Shown: positions 30,831 to 43,704 of the stretch, in pieces
How positions within the stretch are numbered: position 1 is the first letter of the stretch
How the letters are laid out: each line of letters opens with the position of its first letter
From: Gyromitra esculenta
Lineage: Eukaryota; Ascomycota; Pezizomycetes; Pezizales; Discinaceae
Assembly: GCA_038503075.1 (NCBI GenBank)
Contig: JBCAML010000004.1
Span: 517,149 to 581,148 of the forward strand
DNA: 64,000 bases
Reading direction: 5' to 3'
Translations under genes and position numbers: made by a program
Notes under the pieces: generated by a model
Databases searched by the model: none
What the model was told of the DNA's origin: nothing
What the model saw: only the letters and a program-made list of their open reading frames with translations

Positions 30831-32661
30831 TTAGAACAACAAATCTAGCTTCAAATCACACCTCCCCCTCGCCCTCTCGGTGTGATCCCGTAACCTGGAG
30901 TTCTTATTCCATTTACCGCAACATCCTGATGCCCATTTCCACTCAGACTTAATCCTTGCCTCCAAAAACCCCGGCACATCAACAACCGCCTCCTCGGCCC
31001 CTTCAAGGTCCGGAACCAACGAATACGTCACTTTCGACTTCCAATCGCCCATGAAAGCCTCTAAATCGGCCTCCAGGCTCCTCTTCTCGGAATCAGTGAC
31101 AACGATTTTCATAAATGACGATCTGCGGGCCGTCTCTATCCGCTCTTGTGCGTTTATCCTCGCCTCGGGGAGAGAGCGGCCGTATCGCTGCTCCTGGTAG
31201 TAGTATTGATTTTGCTCTTGTCTTTGCTTTGCCGTGATCAGTCTGGCTTCGATTTGGTCGAATGGGAGCAGGATCTTTTCGAGTGGTCTGCAAACGGACT
31301 GCAGGACGCCATGGTGGTCGGATGGTGCTCGTAGGGTGCAGAGTGATGGAAATTCGTTTGCGCGGATGGAACGGGCTAGTACCACGTTTGCTGGGCCGGG
31401 GATGAGGAGGTCCCAGTGGAGGAATTTAAGGGATTTGGACGAAAGGAGGAACTTGCTTTTCCGATTCCTGACCTCGAGGGGGAGTTGAGGGGAGCTGGTT
31501 TGGAGGAGGGTGAATTTTTCGAGATTACTTAGGTTAGCTAGAAGCTTTAGGATGACCCGTAATGACAGTATCTCTAAATTCAGCAGCGATAGACTCCGGA
31601 GACGGCCGTATGCAGAAAGTCTTTCTACAAACTCGGTGATTCCGGGATCGGTGACTCCTGGGAGGTCGTCTAGTCGAAGGCACTCGACGTGTCCGGGGAT
31701 TGCCATCAACGTGGTGTTATTAAATTCGTAGTCGTGGAATCGTGATATCAACAGCTTTTTCAACCTTGGCAACCGATGAAAGACACCTGAAAAGGTTAAA
31801 CCGCTCAGAGAACCACTTCCCGACCCAGGGTTTCCCTGTAGCACCAGAATTTCAAGACTGGACCATATAGCGTGGGCGTTAATGAATGCCTCTGACTGTT
31901 GCATTTGCATTTGCCCGTTAGAAGCCATAACCCAGATGTGTTCCTTTAGAGACTTCCGAGCAGTAAGAGCCAATTGTATCGTATCATCACTCTCAGCTTT
32001 GTAGTGCTGGTAGTAGCCTATAAACCGTTCTAGATTCGTACAGCACCCAACAACAGACGCTGTGATTGCTCTGATATCTTTGGTTTCCCTTGCACTCATA
32101 GTGCTGGGGTCGTATTCCGGGAGCTTAAGCTCCCTGACACGAGCTGCATAATCTGGGCGGGACAGCAAGGTTCGTCGTAGTAGCAATGCTCTACATCCAT
32201 GTTTGACCTTCATCCGTTTCTTCATGTCGGTCGACTCTGCACCTGAAATCCATATTCGACTGTACCTAAAGGTCGCGTCCCCTGTCAATTTCTTGCACCA
32301 TCAAAGTACATAAATCAACAACAAAAAAAGAGCCAACATACAAACGAGGAACACCAGCAACATGCCACTCCTTGCAGACTTTAGAATAGGATGAAAAGTC
32401 TCTCAGTAGGCAAGTCGAGCAGGTTGGAGCAACTGGACTTCGATGCAATGCCTCCAGCTGTAGAAGTATGCAATCGTGAATCTCCTGTGGTAATACAGGC
32501 CTCACCGCCTCAATCTTTTTCACAATGTGCACTATGGGTTTCGAGGGGGCTTCATTTCGGCGAAAGAGGGATGAAAAGCTGAAGTAATTTGACTTTGTCG
32601 AAGTGATTGATTTCGTCGAAGTCTTTGTTCGCATTTTTTTTATTTCTTTTCTCGGGATCAT
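30831..32661 (-). CDS. F-box protein with leucine-rich-repeat-like C-terminus
   Basis: Likely substrate-recognition subunit of an SCF ubiquitin ligase. Exons 32661-32342 and 32265-30831 on the minus strand; 584 residues. An N-terminal Lys/Ser/Thr-rich stretch precedes an F-box-like segment (about 54-108): VLPQEIHDCILLQLEAL, then SYSKVCKEWHVAGVPRLYSRIWIS, the last part restored exactly by the intron (donor GTATGT). The rest holds irregular Leu-rich repeats (LKKLLISRFHDY, HVECLRLDDLPG, RLRSLSLLNLEILSL, LEKFTLLQTSS). A basic/Gln-rich region around residues 410-450 follows. The open frame extends upstream to 32778, but only by non-ATG codons, so the start is set at 32661. The target is unknown. 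Confidence 0.75.
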
Positions 32662-35600
32662 GGCTCTTTCGATTAAAATGATAGGATGCTTCAATAAAAC
32701 CACGACCCTAGGAACAGACGGTTGAGAATTGAAACGTAACAGTAGTCGAGCGAGCACTGCTTGGTGGGCTCGCTTCACCCTATTCCATGCAGCTCCTATA
32801 GCCTAACCGGGCCTGGCAGAGTCCATCGCCTTTTGCATGGCCCAAACAGCACACTGCACCTTAATTTCGGTGCCGGGCACGAAAAAGCAAACACGGAAGC
32901 GGCTTGACAGGTTGGACGGCGCCATTCTATTGGCCAGGGCCCGGCAGGGTGCGCTGGGACGGCAACAACTACATGTAACAACGACATCGCTCCAACATAC
33001 ATACATGTATATATACAATACAATCTCGCAACTCGTGTGAGATGCCTCGTGGTGGAAACAGATGGAAATAAATCCGTCAATGTGACCTGCCCCAAGCTTG
33101 CCCCAGAGACCGAACGAAGCCTGGGCGCAATTCCAACGTGTAACCAATGGATTCCGAATTTCCAGGCACGGGTTGGTAGTGTTTCACGATGATCTTAAAT
33201 TCAGAAAAACCTCGATCACAAAGGGGGTTGAGCGTCTTTTCTGGAAAACTAATTGGGGAAAGTGCGCCAAGGTTGAGATTTCTCCGAGCACAAGTCTGGT
33301 AGCGAGAAATCCTTGTCGATCGCTTCACATGGACCACCTCACGAACAATATCTCCAATCCGAGACCCGCTATTCGCTGTTTTGGAAATCCGGGCTCCGGA
33401 TCGCTGGCCACTGCTAGCCATATCTGTTCAATCCGACAACAGGCAGAACCTTTGCGCAGTTGCCATGATGGACGGGATCAATAGTGGGGCCGGCCATGAT
33501 GGGAACTGGGACGCAGACTCCAGGGAAGAGGGCGGCAATGAAGCTGATGGACCGTTTTATGGAGAAGCAGTTTGATGGATTGAGGGTGTTGCAATTGGAA
33601 CGGAAGCAAGTTTAACTATATACGCCTGGCGGATGTAGCATCCGCTTCAGATACATTGCCGTCTGTCGTTAAGATTGTGCCTGGAGGACACAGCGTGCGG
33701 TGATTAGCAAACCTGGGTGCTAAGGTCAGCGCATAAAGAGTTTGCAAAAGGGTTTTTTAAAAAAAAAAAAAACTGCCTGACCTAGATGATATGCTACTGG
33801 CAGGAACAATTCGTCTCAATCAAATACAGATCGTCGAGAGGTCGATAAAAGAACCATCCCGAACAACCACGGTAGGTATTCTGCCTCCAGGTAATAATCC
33901 GAAGCTCTGTCCTCTTTATTCTTCGAATGCTGGTAGATACATATATGCATCTAACGCAATACTAATCTATCTCCCCGTTTAGGAAGACGGCATGCTGATA
34001 AACAGGAGGCTCTGGCACCCAACTTAGATCACATGCTGTCCTTAATTAAGGCATTGAAGTGCTGCTATTTAGAGACCTAAAATCTGCAAATTGCTGCTTT
34101 CCGCCAATATCATAGGCCAGCTACATGTTTCTGGAACCAGAGCATGCATGTGTAACTTGCGCCCATTGGTCCCTACCAAAACTCCGTCCAACACGGCAAC
34201 TATTTCAGGCATCTCAGCGGTAAAAAAGGAACCCGGTCTCGCTTGTTTAACCGAAGTTGGTTTATTTCCTCTTTATTCGTCAGAAAATACACCTTTCCTT
34301 CGGTCATCGGCCGCGGCAGAGCAGCCCCCCGACAGGTTGATTATTATTTACGAAAAAAAAAGTCACAACGCAATACACCCACAACTAGCCCTGAGCCAGG
34401 CCCCATGTTCAAAGAGCGAAGACACCCAAAAATAATAATCCAGAAAGCCAGGAAATAACAAATAGCATTGGTGGAGCCTGGTGTTCTTGACTCTCAGCCA
34501 TGTATTTCCGGCATACGGCACGAACGCTCGGATATTTTTTTTATGTTATTCTCTCCCCCCTTGTATTTGCGACTGTGAAGCTTAAGCTCAGCAAGATAGG
34601 ATAAGCTCATGGATTTGTGCATGTGCCCATATACCTTATATGGCCTGAGCGATTTAAATTTTTTTTCTGGGAGAGAAGAAAAAAAATAATTCAGGTGAGG
34701 ATGCTGCCCCCTCCATTTCTATGATTTCCGCGGAGATTGACAGAAAAGGAAATAAGGCAACGTACGTACTATGGACTTGCATTGGAAGGTGTTAGTTGAG
34801 CTACTTTAAACGAGAGTCATGATCATCCTGGGGGGTCAAGACCCATAATTACGCAAAGGAAGCTTGAAATGAACCTAGGAACGAGCATTGGCGATCAATC
34901 AAGGTCCGTCTAAGGCTGGAGAAATGCTTCAAAGATACATGTATACATTGCAGATCTAGCCCTAAAACGCTCCCAGCTATGTAGAGTAGTTTCTGCTACA
35001 GCTAAGCTAGAATCGATATTATATGGCCTCACACACTATCACTCGGTATTCGTTGGTAACCATTCCTATATGGGTGACGTTGGGTCAGGGTCAGACTTGC
35101 TTTTCCCAGTAATCAGCCAAAGCATATCGTGGAGATGCTACCTGTATCTTTTCATTGGTGGCATTATTCAAAAAAGTAAAAGCAAACTGCTAGAGAATTT
35201 GCCTTTTTGTCACGTCACTGTACATTACGTGTACGCACAAATACTCCTGCGTAGGTAGGTCCGGCAAGCGAAACCGGAAAGAGAAAAGTTAGCAGGTTAT
35301 TCTTTTTTTTTTTAATTCCACCCCATTAAGGGAAGGGAGAATATATGCATCGATCGTAACGAAATATCCACCATAAGGCTGTACACACGTATGTACCTAC
35401 ATGCCAGCCCAGCTAGGCATGTAAGTATCGTGCATCACGAAAAATCACCCAGTTTATATCAGCTGAGCTTATCTGGAGCATCTAAAATCATTTCTTATCG
35501 GTCTAGTGCCGAGGCCTAGATGCCGAGGTCTAGATATCTCCCCGTTTCGGGAGGCCCACAAACTACAGCTCGCGCTTATTCACCCTCTCTCTACATATGC

Positions 35601-38600
35601 TTACCTTCAGCTTCTATCACATGTACCAGAACCGCGGTCTCTACTCCATCTGGTTTACATAGATCCTGCTCCCCCAGGAAGCCATGAAAAACATTTACTT
35701 CCGTTCACGCCCCATGCCAGCTTGATTCGCCCAGGGCACGCTTCTCTCGAATCACATGCTCCCATCTCTACTTGGCTTCTGCGGAGACGGTGGTGGCGAA
35801 CTCACAAGCGAGAGAACGTATGACAGCAGTTTTGCTTTCCCAGCTACCCAATATCCGCCACGTCAGCTCGAGGGAAAAAGGTGTTGAACCGCAGTCCCAA
35901 GCTTAAGGGGGGGCGTCCCAAATATAGCGTATCAGGTATCAGCCGTCAGTTGAACGTGACTGGAGAATGATTCCTTGGGGAAATCGATCACGGGTCCGTC
36001 TTGAATCATGCCTTGGAAGGTGGCGGTCGTCCTATCAAGCAAGGATGGGGTGTGGGCTGAAATAAGGGCATTCCTGGGGCGTGAATGCGAGGGTATGATC
36101 AGACTTTGAGGGTTTCGAAACATGACGGTCATGTCAGGGAGGTTTGAAGGTAGGTGACTTGTGCGATTTAACCACTTCCTTGTATTTGTAATTTCTGTTC
36201 TTTGCTGACTGTGAGTGGACGACCGGGTGGTGTACGCTATGATATATACGTTGCCATTGCGGTGGCTATGAGTAATAGAAATGCCGAAAAGCCAAGATCC
36301 GGAAAATAGCGCGGGAAAAAAACAAAAGAATACTTTATAGGAAACAAGTTCCTGAATTCTTTATTCGTGGCCTAATCGGGAAATATGGCTTTAGGAAATA
36401 ACCGTCGAAAGGTGAACAAAACCGTTCTCTATTTAGGTTTTGTATTAGTAGTTCGAACTGTGTCAACGATATCCCAATCAGGGCAACATACCAGCGTTTT
36501 GTCTCAACGTTCAGCGAATGTTCTAAGTGACTAATAGTGGCCGTAATGGAAACTCTCTTTATAGCCCTAGGACGTTACATTTCCACACCAAGCATTCTTC
36601 AACAGGCATTTCTTGGCCGCCCAGTCAATTCGGCGAGGAGGAGGATCTGCAACAAATAGAACCACGTCGATGTGTAAAAAATAAAAAATAAATAAAATAA
36701 AAATAAAAACGCCATATTCTCGTTCTGTAGAATAAAATCAGGACATAGCGGCAGGCTAGATGTTAAGATCGGAGAACATCCACATGTGTACTGGCCGATA
36801 CTACAGTACATGTACTCTGACTATTACCCCACGAATACGATTGCAAATCGAGCGTGGCAATAGCGGTTTCCTGCCCTTAGCACCCCCCCCCCAGATTTAT
36901 ATTCCCGGGCACGAGAGCCCGAAGGATGGATCGGTCTCGGAGGATGAAGACTGGAATTGTTCGGATGAACGCTAGCAATGATCGGTGAGCCTGCCAGATT
37001 TCTTTTCTTGCGCGTCAGCCGCCACGGAAAAAGATTTTTGAGCTGACAACGATAACGAAAACGAGAAATGTTTCTACCAGCTATCTCCTTGTGGCAAGCC
37101 AGATAGATGGTCCCCTCTTAATAGAGGGCGGCTATAAGTGTAGTCAATACACAAACTAAAGAGAAGAAAGAAAAAGAAAAAAAGAAAAGAGACGTAGGCT
37201 CTAATGAAACGCTATGAGAGCAAGACAAGTTTTGAAACTCCGGGGTTCGCGTGGGGGGAGGGATTTGGGTTGATCTGAATCCGTAGGGCTGTAGAAGTCT
37301 ATCTCCGAGGAGCCTTTCTCTGATATCGGATATGCGCTCGCGGCGAATTCTACCCCGTTGGACACGAGCAAGCGGGCCACACAAATCGACATCTCCGGAG
37401 AGGTTAAAGGCCCAGGTGCCGAAAAGGGGGTGAAGATTCGCGTGGCAGAAGTGATGATTAGATTTGAAAATAAAGAATGCTTTTTCTCTCCCTCCCTTGT
37501 TTTCTTTTGCCTTCCTTTTCTTTTTCCTTTCGCTTGATGCTTAGGGATCAGAGGGATTTACGTGGTGTTGATACCTTATCTGATCCAACGTACCGATATC
37601 GGATCAGTACTGCAACTACATCCTGATTTATTACCCCCACACAGAAACCCCCACACAGAGCCTCCGCGTGATGCGGATGGCCGAATATCATTCAAGCAAG
37701 TAGGTAGGCAAGCAAGCAAGTAAGCCTTCCCCTAAATCTGCTGCCCCTGCATTTCCGTTCCTAAATGCGACAGATAGCATTGCGAATGAGGGGCATGATC
37801 ACCAAGCCTCATCGTTTCTAATAAACCAAGACAGCACTCTGGAAAAGGATCGCTGCCGGGAGAATCACTCCATTCCCTCGATTGTTATTGTCTATTTTTT
37901 TTTTTCTTCTTCCAGGCAACAAATCACTCAGGTTACGTAGCTCCGAAGTACTGATTATCTGAGAATCAGGGGATAAAAGTCAGGTGGCTTTGCTGTCGAA
38001 ACTCGACGATAGACGGCGAGTAAAGCAAAGCAATAGGATGACCTCATTCATATTCGTTATTTAGATCTAATTAGGTACTCATCCACCTTTGGGGCGTTAG
38101 AGGATTCCAGGAACTGGGTTCGGTGTTGTTCCCGCGAGATGGCCGGCAGTTTGGGGAAGCATTGAGGAACTACCGTTAGTTTCGAATCGCACAGCATACG
38201 CTACATGTATGTACTTAATTCAGATGTGAAGCGCTTGTTCCGCACGCCTTTCTATTTAGAGTGCATTTCTGGTCCACGAAAAGGGCTCCAGCTGGCCGTT
38301 TGGGAGAGTGCCAGTCCAAATAAACGATAGTCCACCCCCGAATAAAGCATAGTGACAGCATCCTCACCGCTGGCCGCTGCCCGTGATATTACATGGTATC
38401 CTTTCACCATTTACCGGAAGATCCGGGGCAGGCATGTCGGTGCTTGCTGAGCGTTTAGCCGGGCGAATAGCTAAAGCAATGCTGATCGCGGATTGGCTCG
38501 TGTGACGCCGTGTGTACCTGCTTGACCGTTCCCTGAACGTTGATTGGTAGCGGGGCTCGTACTATGCGACTTCCCAAGGTGTCGGGGCGGGACGAGGAAA

Positions 38601-40890
38601 ACCCAAGAGATCGGTTTGGCCTTTCGAATCAAAATCATTTTGGGCCATCGGATGAGACAGTCATTCGGTGCCCAAAACCCAACTGCGGATAAGCCACATC
38701 CTCCAAACAGACGAATGAGGGTTGAGCAGTAGCAAAGCTGACGGGGACTTATCCCGTGCTCATGATCATTACCCTCAACATCTCTCCATATCCTACAGCC
38801 AAAGAACTCGAAGGAATACCAGAACGTGTATGCGCGAGCCAAATTTCACAGGGAAAAAGAAACAGCAAAAACAACGGCTTCATCTCCGTTTCCAATTTCC
38901 AGGACATTGGATTTCCCAGGAGTTTGATCATTGACCATCTAACTAAAAACCGCATTCAAAGGGTCTCAGGCAGATCCTAAGCAAGACAAAGGTAGCCAGG
39001 CGTTCGCCTATTCAGCGCCACCACCGTCGTCACGTCAAACTTAAAGCCTTGGCACATTTTAGAGACCGCACGTGTGCGAAGCTAGGGCTTATCAACCCTT
39101 TTGGTGAGGTAATAGAAATCAGATAGAAATCACCACTCTGGACTTAGCATGACAGCAATCCATTCCCCCCATTATCAGATCAGAGATTATGTTCAAGAGC
39201 TTCGGTGAGACCCTTCTCGTGAGGTGACTGTATCAGAACTCCGTGGTAATGTTCAAGTGGGCAAGTTTCGTATCAGCACGGATAAATTAAGTAGAGTAGG
39301 TGCTTGCTTTAGTGGCCATAGCTATTTTACTCACGATGAAATAGGCATAATGTGCGAGACGCGCACTACTTACGAAAAGTAAAAAGCGTGCCAATGCCAA
39401 TTCCTTCCCGTCTCTCTCGCTTCTAGAAGTACAACCTAGGGAATTAATGATAGTTTCACGGCTGGAGCCTGTCGCCCCAAACGTGGCTGTTTCCTTTTTT
39501 TGCATAACGACAAACTGCAGTTTGTGGGTTTGTTTGGCAAGGCTCTGTCCAAAGCAGGGTTATTGATCACCCCTTCCGTGCTGTTGGGTTGGGTCTGCCG
39601 CTACAAGGGATTGGTAGGTCGGTTTGGTGCGCAGTGCTCAAAAAAACCCCATTACAGGCAAGGATTGGCCTGCCTTTCATCACTTCTTGACGTTTTAGCT
39701 CTCTCCCAAACCAGTCCTGCCAAAAAGTGCTTGCTTAACAGTGCCGCGCTGGGATCCAGGAAGGGCAGAGAAAATGGAGGAAGAAAAAGCAGTTTATTAG
39801 GATATCGATGGCGCGATTCCTCATCGTCAAAGAACCCTGTGAAAAAATTTTCATCGGGGTATCGCCGTATCAGAGAAACCTAGAATACAGGAGAGGGAGA
39901 AAAGCGAGGGATCATCTATCGAAGAAGCAAAGAGAGAGGGAAAAAAAAAACAGCACGCCGTTGCGCTTGAAGGTATGTTCGGCATACCGAACCAATGCCA
40001 CAGCACCAGTGCCACTCCACATCCTCCCTCCGAACCAGCTCAAAACGGATCCCGTTCCGCGATAGATCTGGTTCGAAAAAAAGTGATCTGGCCCAAGCCT
40101 TTGACAACCTCATCTGGGGATTGGACGGGTAACACAAAACAGACCTCCTGTCTCGGTTGGTATTCTAGTGGCTACTCGCTGGATATATTTACTGGATATA
40201 GCTTTTTGTCGTGCGCTGACGGAGTTGGCCGCCACAGGCTTGGGAGCATGCTTGGCCCTGAGGAACAGCAGCAGTAGCTTTAGGAGAAACAAAAAAGGGT
40301 CTCAGATTTAAACCAACCAGAAAAGGATGTCGGATATATTTTTTTGCACTGAGGGGGGAGAGCTGCGAGTGGTTGGTGGAACTTTCCGTTCCCCGCATTT
40401 TTCTTTTAGGTTAGGGTGAGAGACACTTCATGCGAGGCAATGGGTGTTGAGGAGGTGCATCTGTCATCTGTGGGTCTCGTGAACGGTATGATACGTTCTT
40501 GTGTTCCGTAAAGATCTCTTCATACATTGCATTCAGGCTTGAGGAGCCAGTACTGTACAGCATGCTGATGCTAACCAAAGGGCCATTCGGGTTGTCTGTC
40601 CGTCGAGAAAGACGATTAGACAGGAATGAGTTTTTATCCGAATGTTTTCCTTTCGTTGGGAAACCCACATGTGGTGCAGACTACCTACCACCCGGTAAAT
40701 ATATAACTGCTCAACAGAAAAGATCAACGTGAAAAAGCCGAAGTACAATTGGTGGAAATATGTTTGCCTTGATGTAACACACTTTCGGTTGGAAGGGAGA
40801 TCAGTTTAATTGTAGAGGATAGCTGGCACGTGTTGGTAGCCTGACGTTGAATGACGATGGGCGATGGATGGTGAAGGGGAAGACATTACT

Positions 40891-41015
40891 ACTCGTATTC
40901 TCATGACGTTTTTAAAACGGGCTACCTCTGCATCCCATATAAAATAGGTAAGTTCAGGGTAGTTTGTATGATATGCGGACCTAGCCCGTTTTAAAGACGT
41001 CGTGAGAATACGAGT
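40891..41015. repeat. Long inverted repeat: 34-bp arms, 57-base spacer
   Basis: Left arm 40891-40924 (starts ACTCGTATTCTCATGACG) and right arm 40982-41015 are reverse complements with only two mismatches. Pairing continues weakly into the spacer (about 10 of the next 15 positions), leaving a loop of about 28 bases. I see no clear target-site duplication at the ends. Could be a MITE remnant or a hairpin RNA precursor. Confidence 0.8.
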
Positions 41016-42653
41016 ATACCTATTTGTATTTCTATTTTTGCTAGCACTCGAGGGAAATGGCGATCCAATTGTTCGCAACAGGCCTCACATCCTTAGATTT
41101 TCTTCTTCTCCCCTTCCTGTAAGCCACCACTGAGTTTGCGGGACGTGGTGACATGCCCAGGCCAGGCACTTGGGGGGGGGGGGGTCGAACAACGGATGAA
41201 CGGGGAAGGAGGAAGGAGAAAGGAGAAAAGGAGAGTTGGCATGACATTGACAATGAGGATGGATCGAATCCCATAGTGAGATGAAACTTGAAAGGGAAGA
41301 GCGGCCAATTTTTTTTATTGAGAAACTGGAAACGAGAGCATGGCATCGGGAACGGTAGTAAAAAGCATGAACGACAAATATAAGAGCGCGGATGGAGCGC
41401 TTCCCTACCCCGCCTTTACGAGATGAAAACCTATTCTCCGGGTCTGTAGAAAGACCTGGGTCTGCAGCCTTCCACTGTACCATCCGAGAAATTTTTTTTC
41501 AGGGCCACGGCAGCCAAAGGCGCGTGCCACTCGTTTTAGTAAGTGATTTGTATATTCCTTTTTTCCTCATTTCGTTGTCAATTTCGCTGATGCCCGCCGC
41601 AGCGGACATGCCCTTCATCGTTGTGTGAGAGTGGGAAAAAATAAGGGCTCTCTCTATTGATTGCCTACAAGGTACAAGGGTGCTGTGGTATCGTTTTGGA
41701 CAACACTAGAATCCAGAATACCCAGAGCTCAGATCTGGTATGCAAACCATCTTGAGTGACATCCAGCCAGGGCCAGGAGTTCCTTCTTTTTCCGGGGGCG
41801 GATGCAGCCACTGGGAGACTGCATCTTTGGGCCGCCTTAGATGACCGCGGCGACTTTATAGTTCCTTCTCTGGCCCTGGCCATGGGCAGCAAGGCTCTGC
41901 AAGGTGTGCATGTACATACATGTATGTAATTTACTATAAGTTGCTACTGTACCCAGCTAGGCTGGGAATGCAGGCAGAGGCAGAGGCCGGCCAAGAAGGA
42001 GCAGGAGGAGCAGGTGGAGGAGGAGGAGGAGAAAGGACCTGTCGTATGTCGTCAATGTCGTACGCACGACTGCGAGATTCATCAGGAAAGGAATTTTATT
42101 TTTTTCCGCGGTGCCCTTTTTTTTCTTCTCTCTCCCCTTCGTCATCTGGGACTGTCGCAGCAGGCCCAAACGCGTAATAGCCAGAGACGTGGTTAAGGAG
42201 AGACTGCGAGGGCACGGCTCTCTGACCGCCTTTTGGTCTTCCAAATGCTGAGTCTCTGGTCCTGCAGAAGACAAGGTATCTGTATCTGTACATGGGAGAC
42301 ATGGGTGCAATGGGCAAAAGCCCAGTGTAACTAGAGGTATATGAACATCTCGAGTCTGGGAGGTCTCATCTACTCGTCCCACCACTGACAAGACGTGGGT
42401 AACATAATGGCGACTCGTGTTGTATGTACCCCAGCACGCACCAGGGACGAGGCCTTGACTTGAGAGTTAGAGCAGCTGTCTGCCAGCCTGCGCTTGGTAT
42501 AGCTGGCTGGGACCGCCGCCCGAGATCCATCGAGGCGCTCTGCGGCTTTTCATTTCCACGGCCACCACCATCCCTATCCCTCGTCCTCCCTCCACCCCTC
42601 CCCCTCTACAATCACAAGCCCTCACCCACCAACCCCCCTCCCTCGAATCATCT

Positions 42654-42687
42654 CCATCCATCCATCCATCCATCCACCCATCCATCC
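42654..42687. repeat. (ATCC)n microsatellite
   Basis: About eight CATC/ATCC units with one imperfect unit, in the C/T-rich upstream region of the C2H2 regulator gene. Confidence 0.85.
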
Positions 42688-43704
42688 TCACCTCTGTCTT
42701 CTTCGCTACTGTCCCCTCCAGATTGAGCTCCCGCAGCTACTGCTGTTCGTCTGGGCATTTGATATTGCTCGTTGCTTCCAGAATATTACTGTGCCTTTTC
42801 TGTTCGCTGGCTAGCTGGTTGTTGCTCTTGCTGCTGTTGGAACTTGGAAGGCTTCCTGCACGAGCACGAGTACGACGACGACGCTGCGTCGATTTTACCG
42901 GTTTCTATCCAGTGTCTAGACCCGTACTCTCCCTTCCTCACCTCACCGTGTGTTGCTGCGGCCACTACTGAACCCTTCCTCCCCACCCAACAGCTCATTG
43001 CTTTGGTGGTACCGCCACAGGCATCACATAGTCTACTGTCCATTCCTATCAAACATAAGACGCGCAGTTTTTTCTCAACCTACCGGTTTTGTGCTCTGCT
43101 TTGGTCCCACAAGGCAAGGCCATCAACCCCAGACGCTATATTTGTCCAGACCTAAAGAACCCCAACAGCCCCCCCAAGGTGGAAAAAAAAACTTCCTAGT
43201 CGCCGACTCCTGCAATTGGGCCTGCGCCGCCTACCCCTTCGCCCCGTGTCGAACTATAGGAGACACGATACTCCACCAACAGTCCCGTGTTGTCTCCACC
43301 TTTAACGATCGATCATCTCTTGAGACAAAAAAAAGGTAGTATCCACACTCCTCGCTCTTCCCACATCAAACCAAGCGCACTTCACTGGTCCGCTTGGGGC
43401 GAACGGCGATCCATCGGTGGCCCGATCCTCGCTTCCAACATTATTTCTGGCCGTGTACTTGTGGGACGTGCCCCGCAAATATATGAAGTGGAAGGCTAAC
43501 TATTCGATATCGTTGCAGTCGCATTCCCGTCGTTAAAGGGTTTTATTTCCGGCGCAACGTCCCCCGCATTCCGCTTGCGATCTAGACCTGCTCTTCCCCC
43601 TGTATCCACGATAAAGAATATCCGGCCGGTTTAATTTTTTTTTTTGGGTGCAATACTCACCAACAAGTTTTCGAATTTTCGTATGAGCTGTTGAGCTCAC
43701 GGTT

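Larger units (their letters stand above)
32662..43704. other. 11-kb region without recognisable genes
   Basis: Many short open frames on both strands, the longest about 130 codons, none with a recognisable domain or convincing exon partners. Contents: TACATGTA at 32970, 33002, 34936, 36807, 38202 and 41917; a tandem 14-base duplication at about 35508-35536; two SreA-type sites (37576, 39172); the 34-bp inverted repeat at 40891-41015; a 14-G run near 41170; an ATCC microsatellite (42654-42687). From about 42400 to 43700 the sequence is C/T-rich on the plus strand, consistent with the promoter and long leader of the downstream regulator gene. Confidence 0.5.

Noticed and set aside
33077..33484. 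Overlapping open frames of 114 and 128 codons on opposite strands
   Set aside because: No ATG-supported start on the plus strand and no recognisable sequence on either; mutual overlap suggests chance.
39500..39883. 127-codon plus-strand frame
   Set aside because: No domain, no partner exons and composition like the surrounding intergenic DNA.
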